Part shown: positions 30,361-37,350 of the stretch, in pieces
How the letters are laid out: every line of letters begins with the position of its first letter
How positions within the stretch are numbered: the stretch's first letter is position 1
Assembly: GCA_038323265.1 (NCBI GenBank)
Contig: JBBQGT010000011.1
Coordinates: 1 to 37,350 of the forward strand
Direction: 5' to 3'
Length of the DNA stretch: 37,350 bases
Source: PNKC01 sp038323265
GTDB lineage: Bacteria; Chloroflexota; Dehalococcoidia; Tepidiformales; Tepidiformaceae
Notes under the pieces: model-generated
Told to the model about the DNA's origin: nothing
Database searches by the model: none
The model's input: the letters and a program-made list of their open reading frames with translations, nothing else
Made by a program: the position numbers and the translations under genes

Positions 30361-31563
30361 ATGGAATTTCGGGACGACACCCGTGAGAGCGCCTTTCGAA
30401 ACGAAGTGCGCGGATTCCTTGAGGCGGAGTTTCCGAAAGAGTTCGAATCGCGGCCGACGGAGTGGGGGCTGTTCAACGGCGCAGGGCGGGCGCAGCCAGA
30501 GTTCATGAGCTTCATGAAGGGCTGGACGGCGAAGTTAAACGAGCACGGTTGGGGGGCGCCGGCGTGGCCGAAGGAGCATGGCGGCGGGGGTCTGAGCGTG
30601 AAGGACCAGTTCATCCTGAGCGAGGAGTTCGCCTGGCGGCGAGCGCCGCGGCCGGGCGGCATCGGCCACGGCTGGGCAGGCCCGACGATGATGGTTTACG
30701 GCACCGAAGAACAGAAAGAGAAGTACCTGCCGAAGATCATCTCGGGCGAGCACCATTGGTGCCAGCTCTTCAGTGAACCGGGCGCGGGCAGCGACCTGGC
30801 TAGCCTGCAGACGCGCGCCATCCGCGACGGCGACGACTACGTGGTGAACGGCCAGAAGATCTGGACCTCAGGCGCACACCACGCCGACATGGGCATCCTG
30901 ATCGCGCGGACCGACCCGGACGCGCCGAAGCATCGGGGCATCAGCTACTTCTTGATGGACATGAAGACGCCGGGCATCACGGTGCGGCCGCTGGTGAACA
31001 TGCTGAACAGCCACGAGTTCAACGAGGTGTACTTCGAAGACGTGCGCATCCCGCGCAGCCAGCTGCTGGGGGACGAGAATCGTGGGTGGTACCTGGCGAC
31101 GACAACGCTGGACTTTGAGCGAAGCGGGATTGCGACGAGCGTTGCGCACCAGTTAATCGCGCGGGACCTTGTGAGATTCGTGCGCGAATCGAAGATCGGC
31201 AAGCAGGTGAGCGCAACCAATCATTCTCTGCGCAACGAGCTTTCGGACCGCATGATCGAGGCGCAGGTGGAGGCGTTGATCTGCTACCGAATCATTTCCA
31301 TGCAAGAGCGAGGCGAAATCCCGAACAAGGAATCGTCCATCGCCAAGCTATTCAGCAGCGAGCTGGATGTGCGGCTTTCGGTTACCGGGATGCACATGGC
31401 GGGACTCTACTCGCAGCTTACCGACCGCGACCGCGAAGGCATTCTTGAGGGCCGCTTGCCGCGGTTCTACATGCACAGCACCACCAGCCCCATCGGCGGC
31501 GGGACGAGCGAAATCCAGCGCAACATCATTTCGATGCGCGGGCTAGGACTGCCGCGGGGTTAG
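30361..31563 (+). CDS. Acyl-CoA dehydrogenase
   Basis: A 400-residue FAD enzyme that introduces the alpha,beta double bond in acyl-CoA. Recognisable parts are WPKEHGGGGLSVKDQ (N-terminal helical domain), CQLFSEPGAGSDLASLQTRA (FAD/substrate region, split), GQKIWTSGAHHADMG, and the C-terminal STTSPIGGGTSEIQRNIISMRGLGLPRG. It resembles the acyl-CoA dehydrogenases common in steroid and branched/long-chain catabolism of Actinobacteria and Chloroflexota. The catalytic Glu cannot be placed with certainty by eye. The ATG has AGGAG eight bases upstream; a longer frame from 30178 lacks support. Confidence 0.92.
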   Translation: MEFRDDTRESAFRNEVRGFLEAEFPKEFESRPTEWGLFNGAGRAQPEFMSFMKGWTAKLNEHGWGAPAWPKEHGGGGLSVKDQFILSEEFAWRRAPRPGGIGHGWAGPTMMVYGTEEQKEKYLPKIISGEHHWCQLFSEPGAGSDLASLQTRAIRDGDDYVVNGQKIWTSGAHHADMGILIARTDPDAPKHRGISYFLMDMKTPGITVRPLVNMLNSHEFNEVYFEDVRIPRSQLLGDENRGWYLATTTLDFERSGIATSVAHQLIARDLVRFVRESKIGKQVSATNHSLRNELSDRMIEAQVEALICYRIISMQERGEIPNKESSIAKLFSSELDVRLSVTGMHMAGLYSQLTDRDREGILEGRLPRFYMHSTTSPIGGGTSEIQRNIISMRGLGLPRG

Positions 31564-31622
31564 TGAGTTCGAACCGCTAAGCGGAGCGCGAGCGGAGGCA
31601 CCGCAGCGGACTCATGCCGGGC

Positions 31623-31650
31623 GCGGATTGTTGCACGCGGATTGTTGCAC
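31623..31650 (+). repeat. Perfect 14-bp tandem repeat
   Basis: GCGGATTGTTGCAC occurs twice head to tail (31623-31636 and 31637-31650) in the 119-base gap before the Ddn-like gene. Each copy contains a TTGCAC that resembles a -35 hexamer. It may be an operator or a simple duplication. Confidence 0.7.
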
Positions 31651-31682
31651 AATGGGTTATTACCTTTTGTAGGAGCCCACGC

Positions 31683-32096
31683 ATGCCACAGACGGATTTC
31701 AACAAGCAGATCATTGAGGAGTTTCGCGCGAACGGCGGAGAAACCTCGGGGGTGTTCAAGGGGCGGCCGCTTTTGCTGCTGACCACCACCGGCGCGAATT
31801 CTGGCGAATCGCGAACGACGCCGCTGGTGTACACCAAGGACGGCGACAAGGTGGTTATCATCGCCTCGATGGGCGGGGCGCCGAAGCACCCGGCATGGTA
31901 TCTGAACCTGACGGCGAATCCGGGCGTCGAGGTGGAACTTGGCACCGAGAAGTTCGCGGCGAAGGCCTCGACGGCGGAGGGCGCGGATCGTGACCGGCTT
32001 TACGCCGCACAGGCGAAGATGATGCCGGCGTTCAGTGAGTACGAGCAGAAGACCAGTCGGAAGATCCCGGTGGTTCTGCTCGAACGGGTGAAGTAG
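31683..32096 (+). CDS. Ddn-family (F420H2-dependent) nitroreductase-like protein
   Basis: A 137-residue split-beta-barrel protein of the deazaflavin-dependent nitroreductase (DUF385) family. Typical stretches are PLLLLTTTGANSGESRTTPLVY (split family motif), VVIIASMGGAPKHPAWYLNLTANPGVEVELG and the C-terminal FSEYEQKTSRKIPVVLLERV. These proteins bind F420 and reduce quinones or nitro compounds; the natural substrate is not visible here. The ATG at 31683 has AGGAG eight bases upstream. With the LLM enzyme at 24178 it supports F420 use by this organism. Confidence 0.92.
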   Translation: MPQTDFNKQIIEEFRANGGETSGVFKGRPLLLLTTTGANSGESRTTPLVYTKDGDKVVIIASMGGAPKHPAWYLNLTANPGVEVELGTEKFAAKASTAEGADRDRLYAAQAKMMPAFSEYEQKTSRKIPVVLLERVK

Positions 32097-32130
32097 CATA
32101 CGGTTCGCTGTTGAAAACGAGGAGCGCGCA

Positions 32131-32859
32131 ATGTCAGTGACCAACAAGCCCGAAGTGCTGGAAGCGATATTTGAAGGCTCTCCGGACGCGATCGTGGTCG
32201 CGGATTCCGATGGGCGCTACCTCGCGGCTAACGCCGCCGCAGGCGAGCTCTTTGGGCTTGCGCCGTCTGAACTTGTGGGACGTCAGGTGGCGGAATTCGC
32301 CCCCACGGGCTACGACACTCCGAGCCAATTCGCGAGTTTCTTGTTGGATGGAACGGCGATCGGGCAGTTTACGGTGGTCCGCGGCGATGGGACGGTACGC
32401 CATGTGGAGTACCACGCGCGCGCCGATCTCACGCCGGGGACACACATCAGCGTGTTAAGGGACATCACTGGCCGCGACCGCGTTCTGCAGATGATCCGCG
32501 AGTCCGAGGAGCAATTGGCGCGCACCTTCTACGCCACTCCGGTGCCCATGGCCCTGCGGGCAATGGATACCGGACGCAATCTGCTGGTCAACCAGGGTTT
32601 TGTGGAGCTCACTGGTTACTACCGCTCCGAGCTCGTTGGAGAGTCGGTGAAAGCGCTGAAGATCTGGGTGGATCCAGGCGCTTTCGAGGCAGCTCAAGAG
32701 CAGGTGGGCGCGGGCGCCGTTGTCGCCAACCGGGAACTGCGGCTACGCCGCAAGGACGGCAGGATACTGGCATGCCGTGTTTCGTTTGGCAGGTTCGAAA
32801 CGGCGAGCGGCGTGCAGATCGTGGTCGCTGTCGTTGCCAGTTCGCCCGAGGCCATTTGA
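32131..32859 (+). CDS. PAS-only sensor protein (two PAS domains)
   Basis: A 242-residue soluble protein with two PAS domains and nothing else. PAS 1 (about 8-118) reads FEGSPDAIVVADSDGRYLAANAAAGELFG and ends with LRDITGRDRV. PAS 2 (about 125-238) reads LARTFYATPVPMALRAMDTGRN and ELTGYYRSELVGES, with RRKDGRILACRVS. Without a kinase, GGDEF or HTH domain it cannot pass on a signal by itself, so a partner is expected. A short coiled-coil linker (IRESEEQLAR) joins the two domains. GAGGAG precedes the ATG. It converges with the CBS gene. Confidence 0.85.
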   Translation: MSVTNKPEVLEAIFEGSPDAIVVADSDGRYLAANAAAGELFGLAPSELVGRQVAEFAPTGYDTPSQFASFLLDGTAIGQFTVVRGDGTVRHVEYHARADLTPGTHISVLRDITGRDRVLQMIRESEEQLARTFYATPVPMALRAMDTGRNLLVNQGFVELTGYYRSELVGESVKALKIWVDPGAFEAAQEQVGAGAVVANRELRLRRKDGRILACRVSFGRFETASGVQIVVAVVASSPEAI

Positions 32860-32866
32860 GCCGCGC

Positions 32867-33283
32867 CTAGCCCTTCTTCGCAGGCCCGGTGTTCTCCATC
32901 ACTTTGCCGGCCAGCTTGTCGTTGCTGCGCACGGCAAGGTCACCCACGGATACCATTCCGACGACCTGGCCGCGGTCTACGACGGGCAGGCGACGAACGT
33001 TGTGCTCGGACATGCGCTTTTCGGCGTCGTCGGCGTCGTCTTCCAGCCCGAGGCTGATGACGTTCGACGAAAGCACCGTGGCAACCGGTGCATCGTGCAT
33101 ACCGCCGGCGACGCCTTTGATTACGATGTCGCGGTCCGTGACGACACCCTTGAGGTCACCGCCATCGACGACGGCCACAAGGCCGATGTCGTGGTCTCGC
33201 ATGAGGCGCGCAGCTTCGCTGACCATCGCCTGACTACCGATGGTTATGACGTCGGACGTCATGAAATCTTTTACCTTGGCCAT
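32867..33283 (-). CDS. CBS-domain pair protein
   Basis: A 138-residue protein made of two CBS motifs: VKDFMTSDVITIG to GLVAVVDGGDLKGVVTDRDI (about 4-55), and APVATVLSSNVISLG to RRLPVVDRGQVVGMVSVGDL (about 64-118). Such stand-alone Bateman modules bind adenine nucleotides and report energy state or act as inosine-like regulators. The partner is unknown. AGGAGG six bases upstream supports the ATG at 33283. The PAS gene converges with it at seven bases' distance and shares an upstream 12-bp motif. Confidence 0.93.
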   Translation of the reverse strand: MAKVKDFMTSDVITIGSQAMVSEAARLMRDHDIGLVAVVDGGDLKGVVTDRDIVIKGVAGGMHDAPVATVLSSNVISLGLEDDADDAEKRMSEHNVRRLPVVDRGQVVGMVSVGDLAVRSNDKLAGKVMENTGPAKKG

Positions 33284-33313
33284 CTGGCCCTCCTTGGCCC
33301 GCGTTGGGGCGTG

Positions 33314-33325
33314 AGCGAACCGTAT
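33314..33325 (-). promoter_or_regulatory. 12-bp motif shared with PAS gene promoter
   Basis: ATACGGTTCGCT on the minus strand (33325-33314) includes a TACGGT -10-like hexamer 31 bases upstream of the CBS start. The identical 12 bases occur on the plus strand at 32098-32109, 21 bases before the PAS gene start. Confidence 0.35.
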
Positions 33326-33442
33326 TGGGCTGGCAATCGCGAATGGACAACGCGGAGGCCAATTGCGGCTTGCAGTCTCGTGGCAGTCGCTGCAGCAAGA
33401 GTGTCTTTGCGCGGTCGACGGCTTGGCGGGCTCCCACTAGGC

Positions 33443-33458
33443 TACGAAGACTTTCGTA
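33443..33458 (+). promoter_or_regulatory. Palindrome upstream of the SDR gene
   Basis: TACGAA (33443-33448), GACT, TTCGTA (33453-33458) is a perfect 16-base palindrome ending 13 bases before the SDR ATG and just before its ribosome site AAGGA. It has the form of a small repressor operator or of a local RNA hairpin. Confidence 0.3.
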
Positions 33459-33471
33459 CAAGGACGGCAAC

Positions 33472-34239
33472 ATGCCCGATCTCTCCGGTCTCGTCTCGAT
33501 CATCACTGGCGCTGGGTCGGGCATCGGCCGGGCCGCTGCGTTGCGCATGTCGGAATGCGGGTCAGCCATCATGTGCGCGGACATCGATGGGGCGGCGGCT
33601 CAGGACACGGCCGCGCAGATCCTCGAGCACGGCGGGCGCGCGTCGGCCGTCGAGCTTGACGTTTCATCCGAGGAGGCTGTGAAGTCGGCGCTACAGAAGA
33701 CGGTCGACGAGCTGGGTGGGCTGGACGTGATCGTGAACAACGCGGGCATCGGCGGGGCGCTTGCGGGGTGGGAACGGACGATCTCGGTGAACCTGACAGG
33801 TGTGTACAACGGCCTGTTTCATGGCGCGGCGATGCTGGCGGAACGCGGAGGCGGGGTGATCATCAACACCGCCTCGGTGGCGGGGCTGGTTGGACTGACG
33901 GGACCGACTACGGCGCCGGACCTGCCTGTGCCGGAAGGGGCGGGGGCGTATGTGGCGGCGAAGCACGGCGTGGTGGGGCTGACGCGACAATTCGCAGTCA
34001 CCTACGGACGGCGCGGAGTGCGCGTTAACGCGGTGGCCCCCGGCTACATCGAGACGCCGATGACGGCGATGGTACGGAGCGACGAGGAGTACGAACGGTA
34101 CCTCATCTCGCTCCACCCGATGGGACGCCTGGGCCAACCGGAAGAGGTGGCGGCGGCGATTACGTTCCTGGCGAGCAAAGAGGCCTCTTTCATCAATGGG
34201 GTGATTTTGCCTGTGGATGGCGGCTATACGGCGCGGTAG
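33472..34239 (+). CDS. Short-chain dehydrogenase/reductase
   Basis: A 255-residue Rossmann-fold SDR of the classical type. TGAGSGIG (12-19) binds NAD(P), NNAG (89-92) follows, and the catalytic Ser135, Tyr160 and Lys164 (Y-x3-K in AYVAAKHG) are in order. An Asp after the second strand (ADID, near 37-39) points to NAD(H) rather than NADP(H). The C-terminal VILPVDGGYTAR ending is typical of FabG-like members. The substrate is unknown. AAGGA seven bases upstream supports ATG 33472; a longer frame from 33304 has no such site. Confidence 0.92.
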   Translation: MPDLSGLVSIITGAGSGIGRAAALRMSECGSAIMCADIDGAAAQDTAAQILEHGGRASAVELDVSSEEAVKSALQKTVDELGGLDVIVNNAGIGGALAGWERTISVNLTGVYNGLFHGAAMLAERGGGVIINTASVAGLVGLTGPTTAPDLPVPEGAGAYVAAKHGVVGLTRQFAVTYGRRGVRVNAVAPGYIETPMTAMVRSDEEYERYLISLHPMGRLGQPEEVAAAITFLASKEASFINGVILPVDGGYTAR

Positions 34240-34287
34240 GTTGGTGGGATGGTCGGAGGATCGGAGACACATCGCATCCAGCCTGTT

Positions 34288-34980
34288 TCAGATCTCGCGG
34301 TAGACGCGGAAGCCGAAGTCGCTGTAGCGGAATGAGGGGTCCAGGCTGGAGCGGGCGTTGATGCGGGTTGTCTTGTCGCGGTGGCGCCAGCTGCCGCCGC
34401 GGCTGGCTCGGCGCTTGCCGGATTCAGGCCCGGGCGGATCATTCGGCGGCGAGCTAGCGTACCAATTGGCGGCGTACCAGTCGCTGCACCATTCGTGGAC
34501 GTTTTCGGCCATGCAGCGCAGTCCGTAGCCGTTTGTACACTCAGGGCTGGGCACGTGCGGGCTGTCGAGACTGTTGATCCAGGCGACGAACGGGGCGTTC
34601 TCGCCGGCCCATGACCAGTCGCCGCCAGGCAAGCCACCGAGGGCCGCGAATTCGCGCTCCGCTTCCGTCGGCAGGCGGTAGCTGCGGTCATCCAAAGTGC
34701 CGAGCCATTCGCAGTAGGCAAGGGCTTCGAACCAATTGATGCCTACAACCGGCTGTCCGGGCGCGGCAAAGCGCCCTTCGGCGAGGAACGGCGGAGCGTC
34801 TGCACTGGTGGCATCGACGTAGGCCGCATATTGAGCGTTCGTCACCGGCGAGACAGCAGCCGCGAACGCGCGGACGGTAACCGTGTGGGCGGGACGTTCG
34901 TCCCGGCGGCTCTCGTCCTTGCCCATGAGGAACGTGCCGGCGGGAATGGTGACGAATTGCCCTTGGACGCCGGTCACCAT
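34288..34980 (-). CDS. SUMF1/FGE-sulfatase family protein lacking the Cys pair
   Basis: A 230-residue FGE-sulfatase fold: FVTIPAGTFLMGKDESRRDE at the N-terminus, then VSPVTNAQYAAYV, GINWFEALAYCEWLG, YRLPTEAEREFAA, ENVHEWCSDWY and SRGGSW near the C-terminus. True formylglycine-generating enzymes need a C-x4-C pair after R-G-G-S; here that part has no Cys (WRHRDKTTRINARSS), so sulfatase activation is unlikely. Other members are ergothioneine sulfoxide synthases, activators or ligand-binding proteins. The ATG at 34980 overlaps the upstream DUF2332 stop by seven bases, which shows translational coupling. It is the last gene of the operon. Confidence 0.85.
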   Translation of the reverse strand: MVTGVQGQFVTIPAGTFLMGKDESRRDERPAHTVTVRAFAAAVSPVTNAQYAAYVDATSADAPPFLAEGRFAAPGQPVVGINWFEALAYCEWLGTLDDRSYRLPTEAEREFAALGGLPGGDWSWAGENAPFVAWINSLDSPHVPSPECTNGYGLRCMAENVHEWCSDWYAANWYASSPPNDPPGPESGKRRASRGGSWRHRDKTTRINARSSLDPSFRYSDFGFRVYREI

Positions 34981-36047
34981 TGGAGCTCGAAGTCTTCGGG
35001 CGCCCACTCGAGCCAGCGGCCGTGGTGATGGCAGCGCGCCAGGCGAGAGGAGGTTCGGGTTTTCGGACCCAGACGTGCGAGCCAGAGCGAGCCTTCGAAC
35101 GGCGTTTCGTGCTGCATCGAGATGAACTCGCTGAAACCCATCACCACCAGCGAGACTTCGCGGGTGGCAGCCGAGGCGAGCAGTAGTTGGCGTAGTCGCC
35201 GGCGCATGTCTTCGCTGAACTGGTTGAGCACGAAGGTTGCGAAGACGCAGACTTCCGACGCGGGGTCTGCCTCGGCGATCAAGGCGGGCAGCAGTTCGAA
35301 GACATCACCCCCGAAGAGCGTTGGCGGCGCTTTCCGGGCGACTCCGATCGCGGCGTTTAGGAGCGCCATGCGGTCGGTGTGGTCCGGCCAGACGAGGGCT
35401 CGGAGCCAATCCATCTCGTCGTTGTTGCGCACATCCAGCGGGTTAAGGTCGATGCCGAGCCGGGCGGCGACGGGCGGCAGAGGCGCGACCGGCGGCTTTT
35501 GTCCCCGTGAGTCCGAGTTGATTCGGACTGCTGAATTGGGCTCGCCGGCGACGATCGCGTGGCCATAGTCGTACGCGTAGCGGTCGAAGATGAGGTTGAG
35601 GCCAGCCGCCGGGCCTATCTCGATGAGGGTGAGGGGCTTGCCCGCGCGATTTGCGACCGCACCGAAGGCGGGCAGCAGGCATGCTGAGCGCCGCACTTCG
35701 TTCGTTTGGACCATGCGCGATTGAAGGGTGCCGATGATGGCATCGCGGTGCGAGAGGCAGAACTGGCGAAAGAGCTGGCGAAGGTCGCCAACGGGCGCTG
35801 AGCTGCTGAGCGTTTGGTAGTGGGTCGCGAGCGGTTCGTCCGGAGATTTTGCGAGCAGGTAATGGACCGCCCCGAAGAGCATGTTGGCGATCGGCTGGCC
35901 GACCATGCGATGGGCGGCGAGGTCGAGGAGGTCGCGGTCATCGGCTACTGCGAGCGCGAGCGTTTCGTAGAGGGGGCAATCACCCGAAGGGACTTCGACT
36001 TCGGCAAAGCGGCGAAACGCGGCAGCCAGCGATTCGAAGTCCGTCAT
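34974..36047 (-). CDS. DUF2332 protein
   Basis: A 357-residue protein recognised as DUF2332. It has PLYETLALAVADD near the N-terminus, LPAFGAVANRAGKPLTLIEIGPAAGLNL (a Rossmann-like motif, E-I-G-P-A-A-G, that resembles a SAM-methyltransferase motif I), RNNDEMDWLRALVWPDHTDR and VVMGFSEFISM, and ends near FELQW. The SAM-type motif suggests a methyltransferase-like fold, but no activity is known. It lies 43 bases after the DUF503 gene and overlaps the FGE-like gene, so the three form one operon. Confidence 0.85.
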   Translation of the reverse strand: MTDFESLAAAFRRFAEVEVPSGDCPLYETLALAVADDRDLLDLAAHRMVGQPIANMLFGAVHYLLAKSPDEPLATHYQTLSSSAPVGDLRQLFRQFCLSHRDAIIGTLQSRMVQTNEVRRSACLLPAFGAVANRAGKPLTLIEIGPAAGLNLIFDRYAYDYGHAIVAGEPNSAVRINSDSRGQKPPVAPLPPVAARLGIDLNPLDVRNNDEMDWLRALVWPDHTDRMALLNAAIGVARKAPPTLFGGDVFELLPALIAEADPASEVCVFATFVLNQFSEDMRRRLRQLLLASAATREVSLVVMGFSEFISMQHETPFEGSLWLARLGPKTRTSSRLARCHHHGRWLEWAPEDFELQW

Positions 36048-36090
36048 TCGGACAGCTCGCCTGAAACGAGACAGCAGAACAAGGCGAGCC

Positions 36091-36378
36091 TCACGTTTCG
36101 ATCAGCTCGGTCTCGATGTCCACGACCTCAACGTCCAACCGCCATTCTTCGACGGCGCGAGCGATCGCCTGCACCTGGGCGTCGGCGTGCTTGCCTTCGT
36201 TCGAGAGGCAGGCGGCAGCGATGACGGAGGAGCCGACGCTATCGAGGTCATCGACTTCGGTGACGCTGGCGTTGAAGCGGGTGCGCAGACGCTCGACGGT
36301 GGACTTCACAATTGCCCGCTTCTCTTTCAGGGTGCGCGAAGGCAGGCGGAGGCGGATTCGAATGACGGCGATAGTCAT
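36091..36378 (-). CDS. DUF503 (YlxP-like) protein
   Basis: A 95-residue protein of the DUF503/YlxP family: a first strand AVIRIRLRLPSRTLKEKRAIVKS (split), then VERLRTRFNASVTEVDD and a C-terminal acidic strand. In Firmicutes it lies near infB/rbfA and may help ribosome assembly, but that context is absent. Here it heads an operon with DUF2332 and an FGE-like gene. TACGCT seven bases upstream of the ATG, with CTGACG 17 bases before that, suggests a leaderless mRNA. A longer frame to 36537 would overlap the divergent reductase gene. Confidence 0.85.
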   Translation of the reverse strand: MTIAVIRIRLRLPSRTLKEKRAIVKSTVERLRTRFNASVTEVDDLDSVGSSVIAAACLSNEGKHADAQVQAIARAVEEWRLDVEVVDIETELIET

Positions 36379-36385
36379 GCGGTTA

Positions 36386-36414
36386 AGCGTAGGCGTTCGA
36401 GGGAGCGTCGTCAG
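36386..36414 (-). promoter_or_regulatory. Promoter for leaderless DUF503 operon
   Basis: CTGACG (36414-36409), a 17-base spacer and TACGCT (36391-36386) end seven bases before the ATG at 36378. It lies in the 112-base divergent gap shared with the aldo/keto reductase. Confidence 0.5.
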
Positions 36415-36490
36415 CGGCGAGGGTGTGGGCCTGTTCCGCCTTGCGGTGTCTCCCGCTACGTTCCATGGCACTACCTTCAGGAGTTCTTCG

Positions 36491-37350
36491 ATGCAGTACA
36501 GCAACCTCGGCCAGACGGGTCTCAAAGTCTCGCGCATCTGCCTTGGGATGATGACTTACGGCAGCAGCCAGTGGCGTGACTGGGTGCTGGATGACGTCGC
36601 GGCGCGGCCGTTCGTGCAGCGTGCGCTGGATGCGGGGATCAACTTCTTCGATACGGCGGATGTGTATTCGGTGGGTGCGAGCGAGGAGGTCACGGGCCGG
36701 GCGCTGAAGGAATTGGCGCAGCGCGACAAGGTGGTCATCGCCACGAAGGTTTGTAACCCGATGAGCGGCGACCCGAACGACCGCGGGCTGAGCCGCAAGC
36801 ATGTGATGCAGAGCATCGATGCCTCGTTGAAGCGGCTGGGGACGGATTACGTTGACCTCTACCAGATTCACCGCTGGGACCCGAACACGCCGATCGAAGA
36901 GACGATGGAGGCGCTGAACGACGTGGTGCGAGCGGGCAAGGCGCTGTACATCGGTGCTTCGAGCATGTACGCGTGGCAGTTCGCGAAGGCGCAGAAGGTG
37001 GCGGAATCGCACGGTTGGTCGAAATTCGTTTCGATGCAGAACCACTACAACCTGGTGTACCGAGAGGAGGAGCGGGAGATGATCCCGCAGTGCCGGGAGC
37101 AGGGCGTGGGGATCATCCCGTGGAGCCCGCTGGCGCGCGGCTTCCTCGCCGGCAACCGGAGCGCGACCAAGCAGGACGAAACGACGCGTTCGAAGTCAGA
37201 CCATTTCGCACACGCGCTGTACTACACGGACTCTGACTTCGAGGTTGTGGAGGCGGTGAAGCAGGTGGCGGCGGAGCGCGACGTGAAGCCAGCGCAGGTG
37301 GCGCTGGCGTGGATGCTTGGCAAGCCGTTCGTCTCCGCGCCGATCATCGG
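36491..37350 (+). CDS. Aldo/keto reductase (truncated by window end)
   Basis: The first 286 residues of an aldo/keto reductase; the gene runs past the window. The catalytic tetrad is D54, Y59, K86 and H127, in FFDTADVYS, ATKV and YQIHRWD. The TIM-barrel opening MQYSNLGQTGLKVSRICLGM and IIPWSPLARGFLAG are typical of the AKR family members related to oxidoreductases of sugars and aldehydes (YajO/AKR11-13-like). CAGGAG eight bases upstream supports the ATG. It shares its promoter region with the DUF503 operon. Confidence 0.92.
   Translation, partial: MQYSNLGQTGLKVSRICLGMMTYGSSQWRDWVLDDVAARPFVQRALDAGINFFDTADVYSVGASEEVTGRALKELAQRDKVVIATKVCNPMSGDPNDRGLSRKHVMQSIDASLKRLGTDYVDLYQIHRWDPNTPIEETMEALNDVVRAGKALYIGASSMYAWQFAKAQKVAESHGWSKFVSMQNHYNLVYREEEREMIPQCREQGVGIIPWSPLARGFLAGNRSATKQDETTRSKSDHFAHALYYTDSDFEVVEAVKQVAAERDVKPAQVALAWMLGKPFVSAPII

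Noticed and set aside
1..37350. CRISPR arrays, IS elements, integrated phage, rRNA operons
   Set aside because: No regular direct-repeat array, transposase, terminal inverted repeat, phage structural gene or rRNA sequence was recognised.

Overview
The window is GC-rich, densely coded chromosomal DNA with no phage, IS element, CRISPR array, rRNA or tRNA that I could recognise. The gene set suggests a Chloroflexota bacterium, possibly Dehalococcoidia-like: F420-type enzymes (a luciferase-like oxidoreductase and a Ddn-family nitroreductase), a LytR-CpsA-Psr protein, lipoproteins with AT/ST-rich linkers, many fatty-acid/CoA enzymes, a family III CoA-transferase in tandem-domain form, and a UGSC-family selenoprotein. 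This assignment is inference; no marker gene in the window proves it.

Layout. 1-66 is the tail of a GNAT acetyltransferase. 109-627 is a UGSC-family protein read through an in-frame UGA (selenocysteine), with a bacterial SECIS-like hairpin just after it. 831-5303 (minus) holds a PhoX/DUF839 phosphatase-like protein with a candidate PHO box, an MFS transporter, a Yip1-type membrane protein and rsmG. 5351-7488 holds a GreA-type factor with an N-terminal recombinase-like helical domain, two very small zinc-ribbon proteins (one behind a structured leader RNA), and a cupredoxin lipoprotein. 7548-12209 holds a frameshifted LCP gene, nagA, a BtuF-like binding protein and an HtrA-like protease. 12343-13869 is an ECF sigma/anti-sigma pair. 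13923-18377 holds a methyltransferase with a regulatory domain, a cysteine desulfurase and an acyl-CoA ligase.

18582-19495 (minus) is the most unusual locus: a 198-residue protein with one N-terminal membrane helix, an Ala/Thr/Pro-rich linker and a C-terminal RNase A-like CDI toxin domain, overlapping by one base with a CdiI-like immunity gene. No CdiA or CdiB is present. A HerA-like ATPase is divergent from it. 22018-22610 holds a DUF4332 protein and a small ORF broken by an amber codon. 22691-24054 holds a LysM protein and an M23 peptidase.

24178-34239 is a metabolic stretch: LLM oxidoreductase, double CoA-transferase, homoserine kinase, GNAT, alkylsulfatase-like MBL enzyme, acyl-CoA dehydrogenase, Ddn-like enzyme, PAS-only protein, CBS protein and an SDR. 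34288-36378 (minus) is a three-gene operon (DUF503, DUF2332, FGE-sulfatase family), and 36491 to the end is a truncated aldo/keto reductase.

Several genes without a Shine-Dalgarno site have a TANNNT -10 box only 6-8 bases before the start codon, the layout expected of leaderless mRNAs. I used this to choose some starts.
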